Shown in pieces: positions 55,201 through 64,000 of a DNA stretch of 64,000 nucleotides. The notes under the pieces were generated by a model. That model saw only the letters and a program-made list of their open reading frames with translations, made no database searches and was not told the origin of the DNA. The stretch is taken from the NCBI GenBank assembly GCA_001051155.2, contig JYIP02000005.1:3224001-3288000 (forward strand). The letters are read 5' to 3'. Numbering within the stretch: the first letter of the stretch is position 1; every line of letters starts with the position of its first letter. Source of the stretch: Chrysoporthe austroafricana. Lineage: Eukaryota > Ascomycota > Sordariomycetes > Diaporthales > Cryphonectriaceae. The translations under genes and the position numbers were made by a program.

Positions 55201-56052
55201 AAAGAAGAGATCGCTTAGATCGCTTTTGGAATATAACCACGGCCAGAGAGAGATGTTGCTCGGGAGAGATGATCTATACCTACGAAACTTTACCCCAGAC
55301 CGGACGTCGCCATGTCACGGACTTGGAACTGACGTCCTGGGCACCTCTGCAGTACACGTCTATTAGCCGCGCCATCATCCACAGAGGAGACCAAACTCTT
55401 TTCTTTTCCTATCACCGTTATTGGTCCTTGAACGAGGAAAATGAAAACAAGGTTGTTGCGACCCCAATAAGGCTCCAAGCTGCCGGTTCGCGATGCTTCG
55501 CCTCATCGGATGCATACATCCCAAGTGAACTGCACGATCATCAACATGATCAGCATTCTCGAACAATTGAACACACGCGGCCCCTAGCCTACTGCACCTG
55601 TGCTCGCGGTCGCCGAATTTGGCAGCTAGTGCTCGCAGACCTGAACGGACCTATAGGGTTCGCGGGATCCTCCTGTGTTCCGCCGAATGTCACCCAACCG
55701 GGCTGAACAAGCAATCATGCCGTGCTAGTGGCCCATTGCACGGCCGCACGTTCATATCTGTTTCAAAACGTGAGCGCGGGCTTGAGATCGAAGCTTATAC
55801 TGAACCGGTTTCAAACTTGAGCGGGGCATTGAATGATAGAGAGATGTGTGTGATGTAATGGGATGTGACCTGCCGAGGAGTGGACACGGACTTGCATCTG
55901 TGATCGGTGTGTCGGGAACGTCGGCTTGCGTATAAGTCACGATGTGTCTCGCCTCACATTCACTCTTCGAGTGAGAAGCCCTTCATAACTGCTGCCCATA
56001 TCGACGCACGGAAAAGACGCTCTGGGTAGATTCCCGAGGCACAAATCGCAAG
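52232..56052. other. 3.8-kb gene-poor region
   Basis: Between the regulator's start codon and the next plus-strand gene. Frames of up to about 250 codons exist (53395-54159, 55107-55706) but overlap opposite-strand frames and show no domain or coding texture. A 15-bp tandem repeat lies at 54264-54315. Long upstream regions are common before fungal regulators, so part may be regulatory or a long leader. Confidence 0.45.
54264..54315. repeat. 15-bp tandem repeat, 3.5 copies
   Basis: Three exact copies of GATGGCCATGTTGAA followed by a partial GATGGCC. The unit is a multiple of three, so both strands stay open through it (on the minus strand it reads as a repeated pentapeptide MAIFN), but I see no gene around it. 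Confidence 0.92.
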
Positions 56053-57401
56053 ATGTGCTACCAAGAAGTACGCTGGCACGTAATCTGCAACCACACGGTC
56101 CAGTCACGAAACGAATGCCCCAGGCGCTGCGCCCAGTACGGAGCCATTGATACCATCGAAACGCAACTCACAGCATACTGCCACGCATGTCGGGCCCATA
56201 TCGACAACCTCGGAATTGCGCGGCGGCGGAGCAAGAGGGCATCGAACGTGGCTAGTTCCCTTAAGCACTCCAGAACGAGGTCGCCAGCGGGGTCTGTATC
56301 GGCGGATGATATGCGCCTGGCGGCTGGGTCTCCTACGCCTTCTGTGACTTCTTTGCGAGATGTACCCGTGAGCTTGCGGAACAAGTGGAACTCGTCGATG
56401 TTGGTAGGGGATCTGAGGAGGTCGATCAGCAATGGGTCCAGTAAGGCGGCCTCTATCGGGGAGATCATGAGCGGGCTCGGGATGGACCCAGAAGCACAAC
56501 AGTGGCAAAGACAGGCTGAGAATCAACCGGAGATGTTGTCGCCGATTCCTCAAAAGGTAGGCCACTTCAACACCGGAATCCTCATCGTGAGACCTCTGCT
56601 GACTCCGACGCCTCGCAGCCTCGACTCTCCCTGCGCATTCCGGAAATGCCAGAAGAGCCGATTTCCCAGTGCCTCAGCAGCGAGGCAACCCTCCCCGAGG
56701 ATGCCGACCTCAGGGATCTCTCACCCATGACGAAGACCTCAACCATCACAAGCGCAAACCCCACGTCGCCCCGGACACCCTCCTCCATCTCCGCCTCCCT
56801 CGAGGAAATGCCGTCAAAACCACCCATGGTACCCCTCCCGTCCCTGCCACTCACGGCGCCGCCGTCAAAATCTCCCTTCGGCCGACCGCTCACCAGCCTT
56901 GGCAGAAGCCTGCAGAAGTCCAAGTCCTCATCTCGGCTGGCTAGCTCCTCCGCCTGGACCAGCAAACCCCAAGGCCCTTCCAGCAGCGCCACCACGCTTG
57001 GCGCCCCTGCTCGTTTGAAAAGCGTATCACACTTGTCCATCCGCCTCTCCGAGCCCCTAGCAGGACCGTCCAGCTCAACCTTGCCCGAAAGGTCCCCGCT
57101 GCGGAGGGTTAAGTCCTCACGCACGCTGACGGACACAGACAGCTCACTGGGAAACGGTGTCGGCGCCCGGGACTGGGAGATCAAAACGGTCAGCCCGCCG
57201 GCGGAGATGTCCGTGATGAACCGGCCGCGGCCGCGGCCGAGAGGGGGAGCGAACTACTTCCCCGCCGCGAAGAGAGTGACTGTGAACGGGGGTGGTGGTG
57301 GTGGGAAGAAGTTGATTGATATCCAAGACCCGGACTGGCTTGCGAAACATGGTCTGAAGTGGGGCGCGCGTGGATTAGGGATCGTGAGTGCTGCCGTATG
57401 A
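56053..57401 (+). CDS. hypothetical protein, Cys/His-containing N-terminus and basic Ser-rich body
   Basis: Exons 56053-56556 and 56619-57401, joined across a 62-nt GTAGGC...CGCAG intron (junction IPQKPRLSLRIPEM), give 428 aa. The first 60 residues contain a small Cys/His cluster (MCYQEVRWHVICNHTVQSRN, ECPRRCAQYG, YCHACRAHID) that could bind zinc. The rest is Ser/Pro/Arg-rich and probably disordered, with repeated basic phosphosite-like patches (SRTRSPAGS, SSRLASSSAW, RRVKSSRTL). A Gly-run and a conserved-looking KKLIDIQDPDWLAKHGLKWG motif lie near the C-terminus. I do not recognise the family. Consistent frame across the intron and a normal GT-AG junction support a real gene. It converges with the STIMATE-family gene. 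Confidence 0.75.
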
Positions 57402-58027
57402 ATGGGGTGCTTTTTGGAAGCGGAGGATCGGTAACTGGGGATTTTGGGGTCTGAACTCGAGAACGTACAGTAGAGAATACGCCTCGCGCCGGGATGTAAC
57501 GAGCACGCGGGGAGGGGGGCAACTCCAGGGCATCGTACAAATAGATCCTTCATGCCTACACAGAAGGGTGATCAAGACATGATAATGAATACATGATCAG
57601 ACTTTATGACCGCCTTCGTTGAGCCCATCAACTTGCATGGAGAATTGCAGAAGACGCTTCTGAATAGTGTCTCGCTCATTGTTTTTGAGGAGTAGCAAAG
57701 GTCCGTCCGTATGCTCGAAGATCCGGAGCGACCACTAGCAGATCATAAACGTGACAGACCGAAAGGCGAAAGGAAAAGGAGGCTGAACCGCCCCCCACCC
57801 CCCTCCGACGGGTTGGAAAAGAATCCCGTGGGAGGGGGGCAGGGAGCGATTTCTTACTGACTCGAGGCCTCGCTGCATGGCCCTTGACAAAGAGCGACGG
57901 AGGCATGTGACTAGATCGCCCGCCAACCGATACCTGCTGCTTCAAAGTGTCCTCGAAATAAAGGTTGCTCTATTGTTTATTGAACATCCGAACAGGCTAG
58001 GGCAGCCAACTCTACACAAAAATCGAT
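57402..58027. other. intergenic between convergent genes
   Basis: A 626-bp convergent spacer with the 3' regions of both genes; a G/C homopolymer-rich patch lies at 57786-57845. No gene is seen. Confidence 0.4.
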
Positions 58028-59395
58028 CTACTCCTTTGGATACAACTCCGGTGATACCATGCCGTCTACCGTCGTAGACGAACTACCCCCAGTCGCCGTC
58101 CTGTCGCCGTCCACCTCGGGGTCATACTCTTCGTGGGCGGGACGCGCAGACTTCTTGACGTGCGAACGCATGCCGCGCTTCTTACCCCCATCGCCCTCCA
58201 CCGACGACCGCCGTCGTTGTGGGCCACGGCTCTCGACGTGTCCCTCATCCGTCAGCACCCTCTGATAGCCCTCGCCGTCCGAGCCAGCCCCGCTGTGGCC
58301 CTCGGTGTCCTCCTTCGTGGCCTGCTTCTTGATAAAGCTGTCGATGATGTAATACTGCAGCGCATTCATAATGAGCGGGAACAGCATCATCACAAAGATG
58401 ATCTGGATCTTCTCGTTGCCCTCGGTCCACCCCAGAGCCCAGTCGCCGACCCGTGAAATCCAGGGGAACATGAGGAAGATCACCAACACGCAGAACTTCA
58501 TCCCGAACAAGCCCAAAAAGTAGATGAGTGACTGCTTCAGCCACCACCATGCGTTGGGCGGGTTGCCATAGTGGCCGGACTGGATCGACTCCGGAGGCTG
58601 ACCAAGGGGCGTGTAGGAAACGAGTCCGGTGAAGATGCGCAGGAGCAGTATGAGGATCGGTATGCCGACTGTGGTCTGAGAGGAAGTCAGCACCTCCATT
58701 CCCGCAACACGATGTACGCTTCAAAAGGGGGGGGGGGAACATACGTCAATAGCAAGGTTCAGCAGATAGAACGAGCACGGGTTCGGCACGTATTCTCCGC
58801 CATCACCACCGTGCCCTTCCGGGCCCGCAAACCGCCTCAGCACTGCCGACGCCGCAGCCGCCGACACGGCCGCAGGCTCGACCTGGACCGAGATCCGCCC
58901 GCTCGTCAACATCGACATGAACACGTTGGCCATGTGCACCAGCACCGACCCGAAAACCTGCTTCGACACGTCGAAGAACCATATCTTGACGGGCCGCTGC
59001 GGCCTCTCCCGCCAGCGCTTGTACACCAGGCTCAGCAGCGCAAGGCCGCCGAGGGCGAGCTGGACGAAGATGGCGAAGGACCCGAGCAGCTTGCATTCGC
59101 CCTTGTCGTCGCTGTCGTCCTTCGGCGAGCCGGCGGCTATGGCTGCTGCGGCGGCTCCTGCTTTCGCAGCGCCGGTGGCGAGCGCTGCTGCTACCGCAGA
59201 GGTCGTCTTGACGGGAAAGGCATCATAAACGGCGCCTTCCATGCTGGCGGCGGGTTCGTTCGGCGCGGTGGCGATCGAGAAGTCGGCGGCGGAGGTAGAG
59301 GTGGAGGTGGATATGAAGGCGCGGTCGACCCACTGGGCGTGGGCGCTGGGGAGGAGAAGGGGGGTGAGTAGTGCGGCGAATACCAGCGCAGACAT
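58028..59395 (-). CDS. STIMATE-family multi-pass membrane protein (vacuolar/ER membrane)
   Basis: Exons 59395-58745 and 58675-58028 with a 69-nt GTATGT...CTCAG intron (junction LLNLAIDTTVGIPILILLLR) give 432 aa. The ATG at 59395 begins a clear signal peptide (MSALVFAALLTPLLLPSAHA). The STIMATE core (PF12400) follows: CKLLGSFAIFVQLALGGLAL, PVKIWFFDVSKQVFGSVLVH, NPCSFYLLNLAID, WWLKQSLIYFLGLFGMKFC and IIFVMMLFPLIMNALQYYII, giving about five membrane helices. The C-terminal ~90 residues are hydrophilic and basic. Animal STIMATE (TMEM110) works at ER-plasma membrane contacts and calcium entry; the yeast relative is a vacuolar membrane protein of unknown role. The signal peptide plus lumenal Ser/Ala-rich segment is an addition relative to animal members. 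A run of about 10 C follows the splice donor. Confidence 0.88.
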
Positions 59396-61114
59396 ATATG
59401 TAGATGTTATGACGCCTCGATCCTCAGTGGCGTATGTTGTGTGACCCGAAAAAAACAATATGAACAATCAGGCAGCCAAATGAGGCTGAGGTCGACGTGC
59501 ACAAGCGCGCAGCCTCCTCAGTGCGCTGCCGCTACTCGGGCGGTGTTTCCGTCGACGTCAGAGCAGCGAAGGATCGATAAGTAAGCCGGATGGATCTGCA
59601 CAGCCGGGTGACGGCACCACCTGGACAAGAGGGGCTGGCCTCTCCTCGATCCCGGAATGCCCGAGAGAACTCGTCTGGAGAATAACAGGTCGACGATCGA
59701 TAGGGAAATACGAGTTGGGAGACGGCGAAATGGGATTGACACAAGATGCTAAGAGGTGTGAGAGGGATGAAGCCTAACTCACCTCGTCACGAGTCCGTGG
59801 AGAAGTGAGCGAAACAGGGTTCCGGGCCTGGGCCGCTGGGCGCGTGAGGCGCTGCAACCTGCCCCAGCAGGTGCTAGACCGGCACACTGACCCGGTAGAG
59901 GTTGGTAGAGGTTCAGCGACGAGCGGAGGTGTCAGCACCGCTAGAGGAACCGTGTGGCCCGCTATGTATGCAGCATGTGAACCTGAGACGGCCCCTCCCC
60001 ACTACCTACAAGCACTAAGCAAGGCCAGACTCCGCAGGATAGCCCCCATTGTATCCCTCTCGAGTCTCACCGCAGCCCAAAGCCTCAGCCACTTTTAGAT
60101 GGCATGGGTAAGCTTAATTCCAGTGCCGATCCAAAACCTCCGGGCGGTTCTGGATTTCCTAGGCATACATAAGGTTGAATACACAAACCCATCGAAAACA
60201 CGAGCATAAATTTACAGACACTCGCGGGACTCGTATACAATGCCCGTCTCATCTCGGTTTGCAGTGGTACATGGCCCAAATGCGAAACGAAACACCCGGG
60301 CCTTCGTGTCGGCCGATTCTCAGGTCACTGGCAGCGAGGACGACCCACACACCTCCTTGATGACAAACCACAGGAGGCAGTACTCAATAGTTAACGAGAC
60401 GACTAGACGATACAAGGGCTACTGATGGTAATGACGCGCGTGACAAGATTCGTGGGACATCAACAGTTTACTTCAAGGTCATTCGAGGCACAAGTCAGGC
60501 GTAGGCAGGCAGACAGTGCTGTCAGAGTGCCTCACAACCTGTGACGGCAGGGATCCCAATATGAATTACTCAGTCGCCCTTGCCAGTCCAGAGAAAGTCA
60601 TGCCGACGCAGACTTCATGAGGTAAATGCCCCGCCACTGCCCACACAAAGAAGAGAACGAACGATGTGCGGGATCTTCGTGATGCCAATATGATTCAGAA
60701 CCGAAGCGCGAATCTTGTCATTCATAACAAAAGTAACAAGGCTCTCTCGAAAACGAAATAGGAGAGTCACGCCGCACACATGGCGAGGTCGCCAAAACAC
60801 AAGCCAGTATCGATGTCACCACATGTTGCCCGAGTCCTTCCGCGTGATCCTAACGCTTCTCGAAATTTCGTTCGTTTGGCGTCCAAGTATCAAGCGCACT
60901 CGGGGACGGTCGGGAGGAGGCCGCGAAGGAAGCCGGAGAATGAATTTCTGGATCCTCCAGTCTTCATGGTGTCGGGCCTCGGCTTGCCCTTCTTGGTCGA
61001 GATGGAGATCGGTCGCGAGGCCGACCTGTTGGTGGAGGATTCGGTTGGAGACGACGGGCCTTCAGAGCGTCGCTTCTGTGTCTGAAGGGGCCGGCCCTGA
61101 GGCCCGTCGAATTG
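59396..61114. other. 1.7-kb intergenic region, no gene seen
   Basis: Upstream of the STIMATE-family gene and downstream of SF3B6. The frames at 60715-61140 and 59805-60098 (plus) have no recognisable domain and are considered chance. Confidence 0.4.
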
Positions 61115-61854
61115 TCAATCGATACCATGCTGTTTCTTGAGCTGCGCTAAACTCTCCTTGCGGGCCTCGAGGTCCTCTTTTGACTTGACCATCTTCTCTG
61201 GCTGGTGATATAGGACTGAGCAGGGCAAGGTCAGCCTGCTGTGTCAACCCAGGGGTAGCAAAAGTGTAGAGACAACATACCGACGAGGTAACGGCCCTGG
61301 AAGTTGAAGCCGTTCAACTTGTCGCAGGCCTGCTTCGCATCCATGACGTCGTCATAGACAACGAACGCAGTTCCCTTGGTATTGGACGCAATGCCCTGGC
61401 GGACCTGGCTGCGAGGACGTCAGCATCAACCTCGACATCGAGGTAGCGCATCACGGGCGACGTACCGGATAGGTCCGTACTTGCCGAAGAGCTCGAAGAG
61501 CTCCTCAGGCGTCACGTTGTAGCTGTCGAGACCTGTCAGCGCCGATGTCGTCCAGCTTGGGAGAGTGCACATCGAAGACGGACCTTAGATTCTTGACGAA
61601 TAAAGCTCTAGATAGCACGAACCAGGTCAGCGACGTTCATTAATACAATGGACAGATGCTTGGGCTTTGGCATGGCAGTGTAGTCGTGAGCACCGTCGAC
61701 GTTACACAAGAGCGAGACCGCGTCGTGACGTGTCGTTCGTGTCGTGTGCTCGTGATAGGAAGGGTGGGGGACATGATAGCAAGCCCAGGCGACCTGCACC
61801 GTGGGAGCTCACGTACCGGTTTACCTCCGGGGCAAGTTTGGCGACGCGACTCAT
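61115..61854 (-). CDS. SF3B6 (p14/SF3b14), U2 snRNP branch-point RRM protein
   Basis: Rebuilt from five short exons: 61854-61817, 61607-61584, 61522-61466, 61408-61281 and 61215-61115, giving 115 aa. The protein starts MSRVAKLAPEVNRALFVKNL (RNP2 ALFVKNL), continues SYNVTPEELFELFGKYGPIR, QVRQGIASNTKGTAFVVYDD (RNP1 KGTAFVVY), VMDAKQACDKLNGFNFQGRY and LVVLYHQPEKMVKSKEDLEA, and ends KKQHGID. This is almost exactly the eukaryotic p14 pattern. p14 sits in the SF3b complex and crosslinks to the branch-point adenosine of introns. Introns are 209, 61, 57 and 65 nt; exon 2 is only 24 nt, and intron 2's donor (GTCCGT) is weak. The exon chain keeps frame throughout. Confidence 0.95.
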
Positions 61855-63139
61855 ATCTTGATGTCGGTGTTCGCTGGATCGTCTACAATCGAGGGATCGT
61901 AGGTTTGGAGGGGTATTTTGATGGTGGTATCGTAGTTCAGGTTGCTGAAAGAGGACTCGTAGTCCAGGTGGACGGCTTGGTTCGGAAGAGGAAGAAGCGG
62001 AATGGGTGGATTCGCCTGCATTCAAAGACGTGACAGGCATGCTTACTAAGAGGGTGGGGTCATTGCGCCATCAGACCTCACCGCCTGCCGAGCTTGGTTG
62101 AGACTGCACTTCGACCCCAACCCTAGGAACGTCACTTCATTCTGCTGTACGTCCGTAGTGCCTGTGATGCCGGACGTGAGCGGCGTGTGTTCCTGCGCGG
62201 ATTCGACTGCGCCTGCCGGATCTGCTCGTTGCCAGAAACCCTTTATGACCAATGACATCTAGACAGCAAGTGGCTCGAGGATATCATCAAAATGACCCTC
62301 GAGGATGGCTACGGACGGAACCCCAAGGTGCACCTCAACAATTGACGCGTGCTTCCCGAACTGGACAAGGAGCAGGGAGTGGAAGGGACATAGAGCTCAC
62401 CAGCCTTCTCTACAACTTCGCCTTCATGAATGCGCTATCTCTAGGCTGTCTCTGTGCTCGAGCTAATCATTGAGTATAGAAACCATGGAATAAAGGAAGC
62501 TCTATATAGATACGTTCTACAATATAATCAGGAAACACTATCTCTGGCTCATAACCCCTTTTCTTTTATTGCGGGCCTCAAAAAGAGAGAAAAGTGAAAC
62601 AGTTCCGGCCATGTTGAATAAAAGCAAAAAGACTAGCCCATCTTCGATTGAGTGGCGTTACCGTCCGGCCAAGCGATCATCTGTGCCTGAATGCAATACT
62701 CTAAGTTGGTAGGTACATAAAAAAGCTACCTTGCAAGCAATACAGACGTGCTTTCGCCTACAGTAGCAAAGTGAGCATTCTGCGTCACTTTCCTATTATG
62801 ATACGAAGGCTTGCGAGGAATGCCATTTGTAATGCTCTTATTTCATGGCTACCACTAGGAATTCACAGGATAGCAATATCCACTCGTCAAGACTATCCCT
62901 TCTGGCGCGTTGTGTGGCTCTATTAGACTGGAAGTATTGCATCGCATCATATAGAGGTTTTCCTGGGCTCACAGACGCGTCGAGACTACTTAAGGGCTGC
63001 CTTTCCGGCTGGAGACTTCAGTCTATCCTGGAAGACTCACCCACGGTTGATGTTTCCACAATTAAATCAGAATATCCATTTAGGCGCTGGCTACAGGTTG
63101 TTACTCTCGTGTTCGTACCCTATCATTTGTGAACAGCCC
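61855..63139. other. intergenic, no gene seen
   Basis: Holds the SF3B6 promoter on the left and, on the right, an AT-rich stretch (62460-62870) leading to the hydrolase 3' end. No supported frame. Confidence 0.4.
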
Positions 63140-64000
63140 TCAGTTCACTGCAAGCTTCTCATCAAGCCAGTCAAAAATCACTTGGTTCGCGAATCTGAGA
63201 GCCCCCTCCTGGCAATGCAGATCGGCTCCATCGTCGGCGGTGAACGTGTAGAGCGTAGCCTTGTCACCAAGTGCCTCTGCCAGCTTCTGAGGTTGACCCT
63301 TCAAGAACATGTCGTCTACTGCGTCCCCAACAAAGACGGGACACTGGATCTTGTCCGTCAAGCCAGCCATAGACATGTTGCCCCAGCGCTGTCCTAGTTC
63401 CGCCAAAGTTTTCGCTTGAAAGGACCACAAACCATGAGCGAGCATCCAGCGAGGACCGCTAGGCTTGCTGACATCGTAGATGAAACCCTGAATGCCCTCT
63501 TCATCGTCCTTGATGTTGAACTCCTTGATGAAGTTCAAGTCACCATAGGCGTCGAAGTCGTGGACGCCATTATTGCAGACCAACGCCGCGATGCGGTGTT
63601 CGAACGCAGCCGCCCTTCCGCAGAGAAATCCGCCTAGTGACAGACCGAGGAGGGCGATCTTAGTCCTGTCTACGCAAGGCTGCGTCTCAAGGAAGTCGAC
63701 TACGGGTGTAATGACCTTCTCCCATTCATGGGTAAAGCCCACGCCCTGCTCACGTCGAACGGTGCCCTGACCCGGTCCTTCCAGGCAGACGACGTTGTAA
63801 CCGCGTTCCAGGGCTGCGAAGCCGTGCTGGTGGAGCATCTCCTCTGGACCAGAGTCAAAGCCGACTGTTGAGGAACAGAGTCAGTGATCACACATCCAGA
63901 GATTCTCTCACATGTTATGAGGGTAGTCCGGGAGCAGAGTGTAAAGAATAGGCTCTCGAGATAGTCCGCATGACTCCAGAGAGAGGCTTGCTTCGTCTGA
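63140..64000 (-). CDS. alpha/beta hydrolase (fungal esterase/DUF1100-like), 5' end outside the window
   Basis: Partial: the exon from the window edge to 63912 and the exon 63864-63140, separated by a 47-nt GTGAGA...CAACAG intron, give about 271 visible residues. The join reads LESLFFTLCSRTTLITFGFD then SGPEEMLHQHGFAALERGYN. The fold's hallmarks are visible: CLEGPGQG (oxyanion side), nucleophile elbow GLSLGG (Ser), acid-loop FVGDAVDDMF (Asp) and the catalytic His in GADLHCQEGA, followed by a FANQVIFDWLDEKL end. This layout is that of the FrsA/dihydropseudooxynicotine hydrolase-like group common in fungal genomes. The substrate is unknown. The N-terminal helical part lies beyond position 64000. 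Confidence 0.88.

Noticed and set aside
55107..55706. 199-codon plus-strand frame
   Set aside because: No recognisable family and no supporting splice or context evidence.

Overview
This window comes from a filamentous ascomycete (Pezizomycotina), most likely a Sordariomycete. That judgement rests on short GT-AG introns (about 46-213 nt), orthologues of ordinary ascomycete housekeeping genes, a Zn2Cys6/fungal_trans regulator, a GH13-CBM20 amylase and a fungal A-T-R-R carboxylic acid reductase. No genome-wide search was possible. All names rest on motif and family recognition. All exon boundaries were rebuilt by reading splice sites and checking frame.

Layout. 1-6.7 kb is gene-poor: it holds a multiply frameshifted Rossmann/SDR pseudogene (4.06-5.31 kb, minus) and an intron-containing tRNA-Glu(CTC) (6.08-6.16 kb, minus). 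6.7-10.75 kb (minus) encodes a four-domain A-T-R-R reductase resembling glycine betaine reductase. 10.75-13.07 kb is empty. 13.07-22.2 kb is a compact block: microbial-type PARG, BCS1, uS11m, TIM44, PYM and the five-exon QCR9, which is only 66 aa. Four of these six are mitochondrial, and two (BCS1, QCR9) serve respiratory complex III. 22.9-29.5 kb is the N-recognin UBR1. Its UGA stop lies in a UGA-CUA context and is followed by an in-frame, very acidic 110-codon extension. 30.3-32.2 kb (minus) is an SWD3/WDR5-like WD40 protein with an RS-repeat N-terminus. 33.4-35.3 kb is an ISC1-like sphingolipid phospholipase C. 35.6-38.4 kb (minus) is an NDR-family kinase. 39.7-41.5 kb (minus) is a nucleolar FPR3/4-type FKBP. 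43.6-46.0 kb is a secreted alpha-amylase with a starch-binding domain. 46-47.3 kb is AT-rich, with a tRNA-Arg-like relic and a perfect small palindrome. 47.35-48.4 kb (minus) is a small secreted protein and 49.4-52.2 kb (minus) a Zn2Cys6 regulator. 52.2-56.05 kb is gene-poor. 56.05-57.4 kb is an unrecognised basic/serine-rich protein, 58.0-59.4 kb (minus) a STIMATE-family membrane protein, and 61.1-61.85 kb (minus) the splicing factor SF3B6/p14. 63.1-64.0 kb (minus) is the 3' part of an alpha/beta hydrolase that runs off the window.

How the genes relate. This is mainly core genome rather than one pathway. The clearest functional association is the mitochondrial block (complex III assembly factor, complex III subunit, mitoribosomal protein, import motor subunit), including the divergent uS11m/TIM44 pair that shares a 325-bp intergenic region. 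Several genes act in RNA or chromatin biology (PYM, SWD3, FKBP, SF3B6). I saw no CRISPR array, no intact transposon and no recognisable biosynthetic cluster around the A-T-R-R reductase. The observations most worth follow-up are the UBR1 readthrough context, the Asp at the hydrophobic-motif phosphosite of the NDR-like kinase, the RS-repeat/WD40 fusion, the GC-AG intron in QCR9, and the non-canonical substrate-site residues of the amylase.
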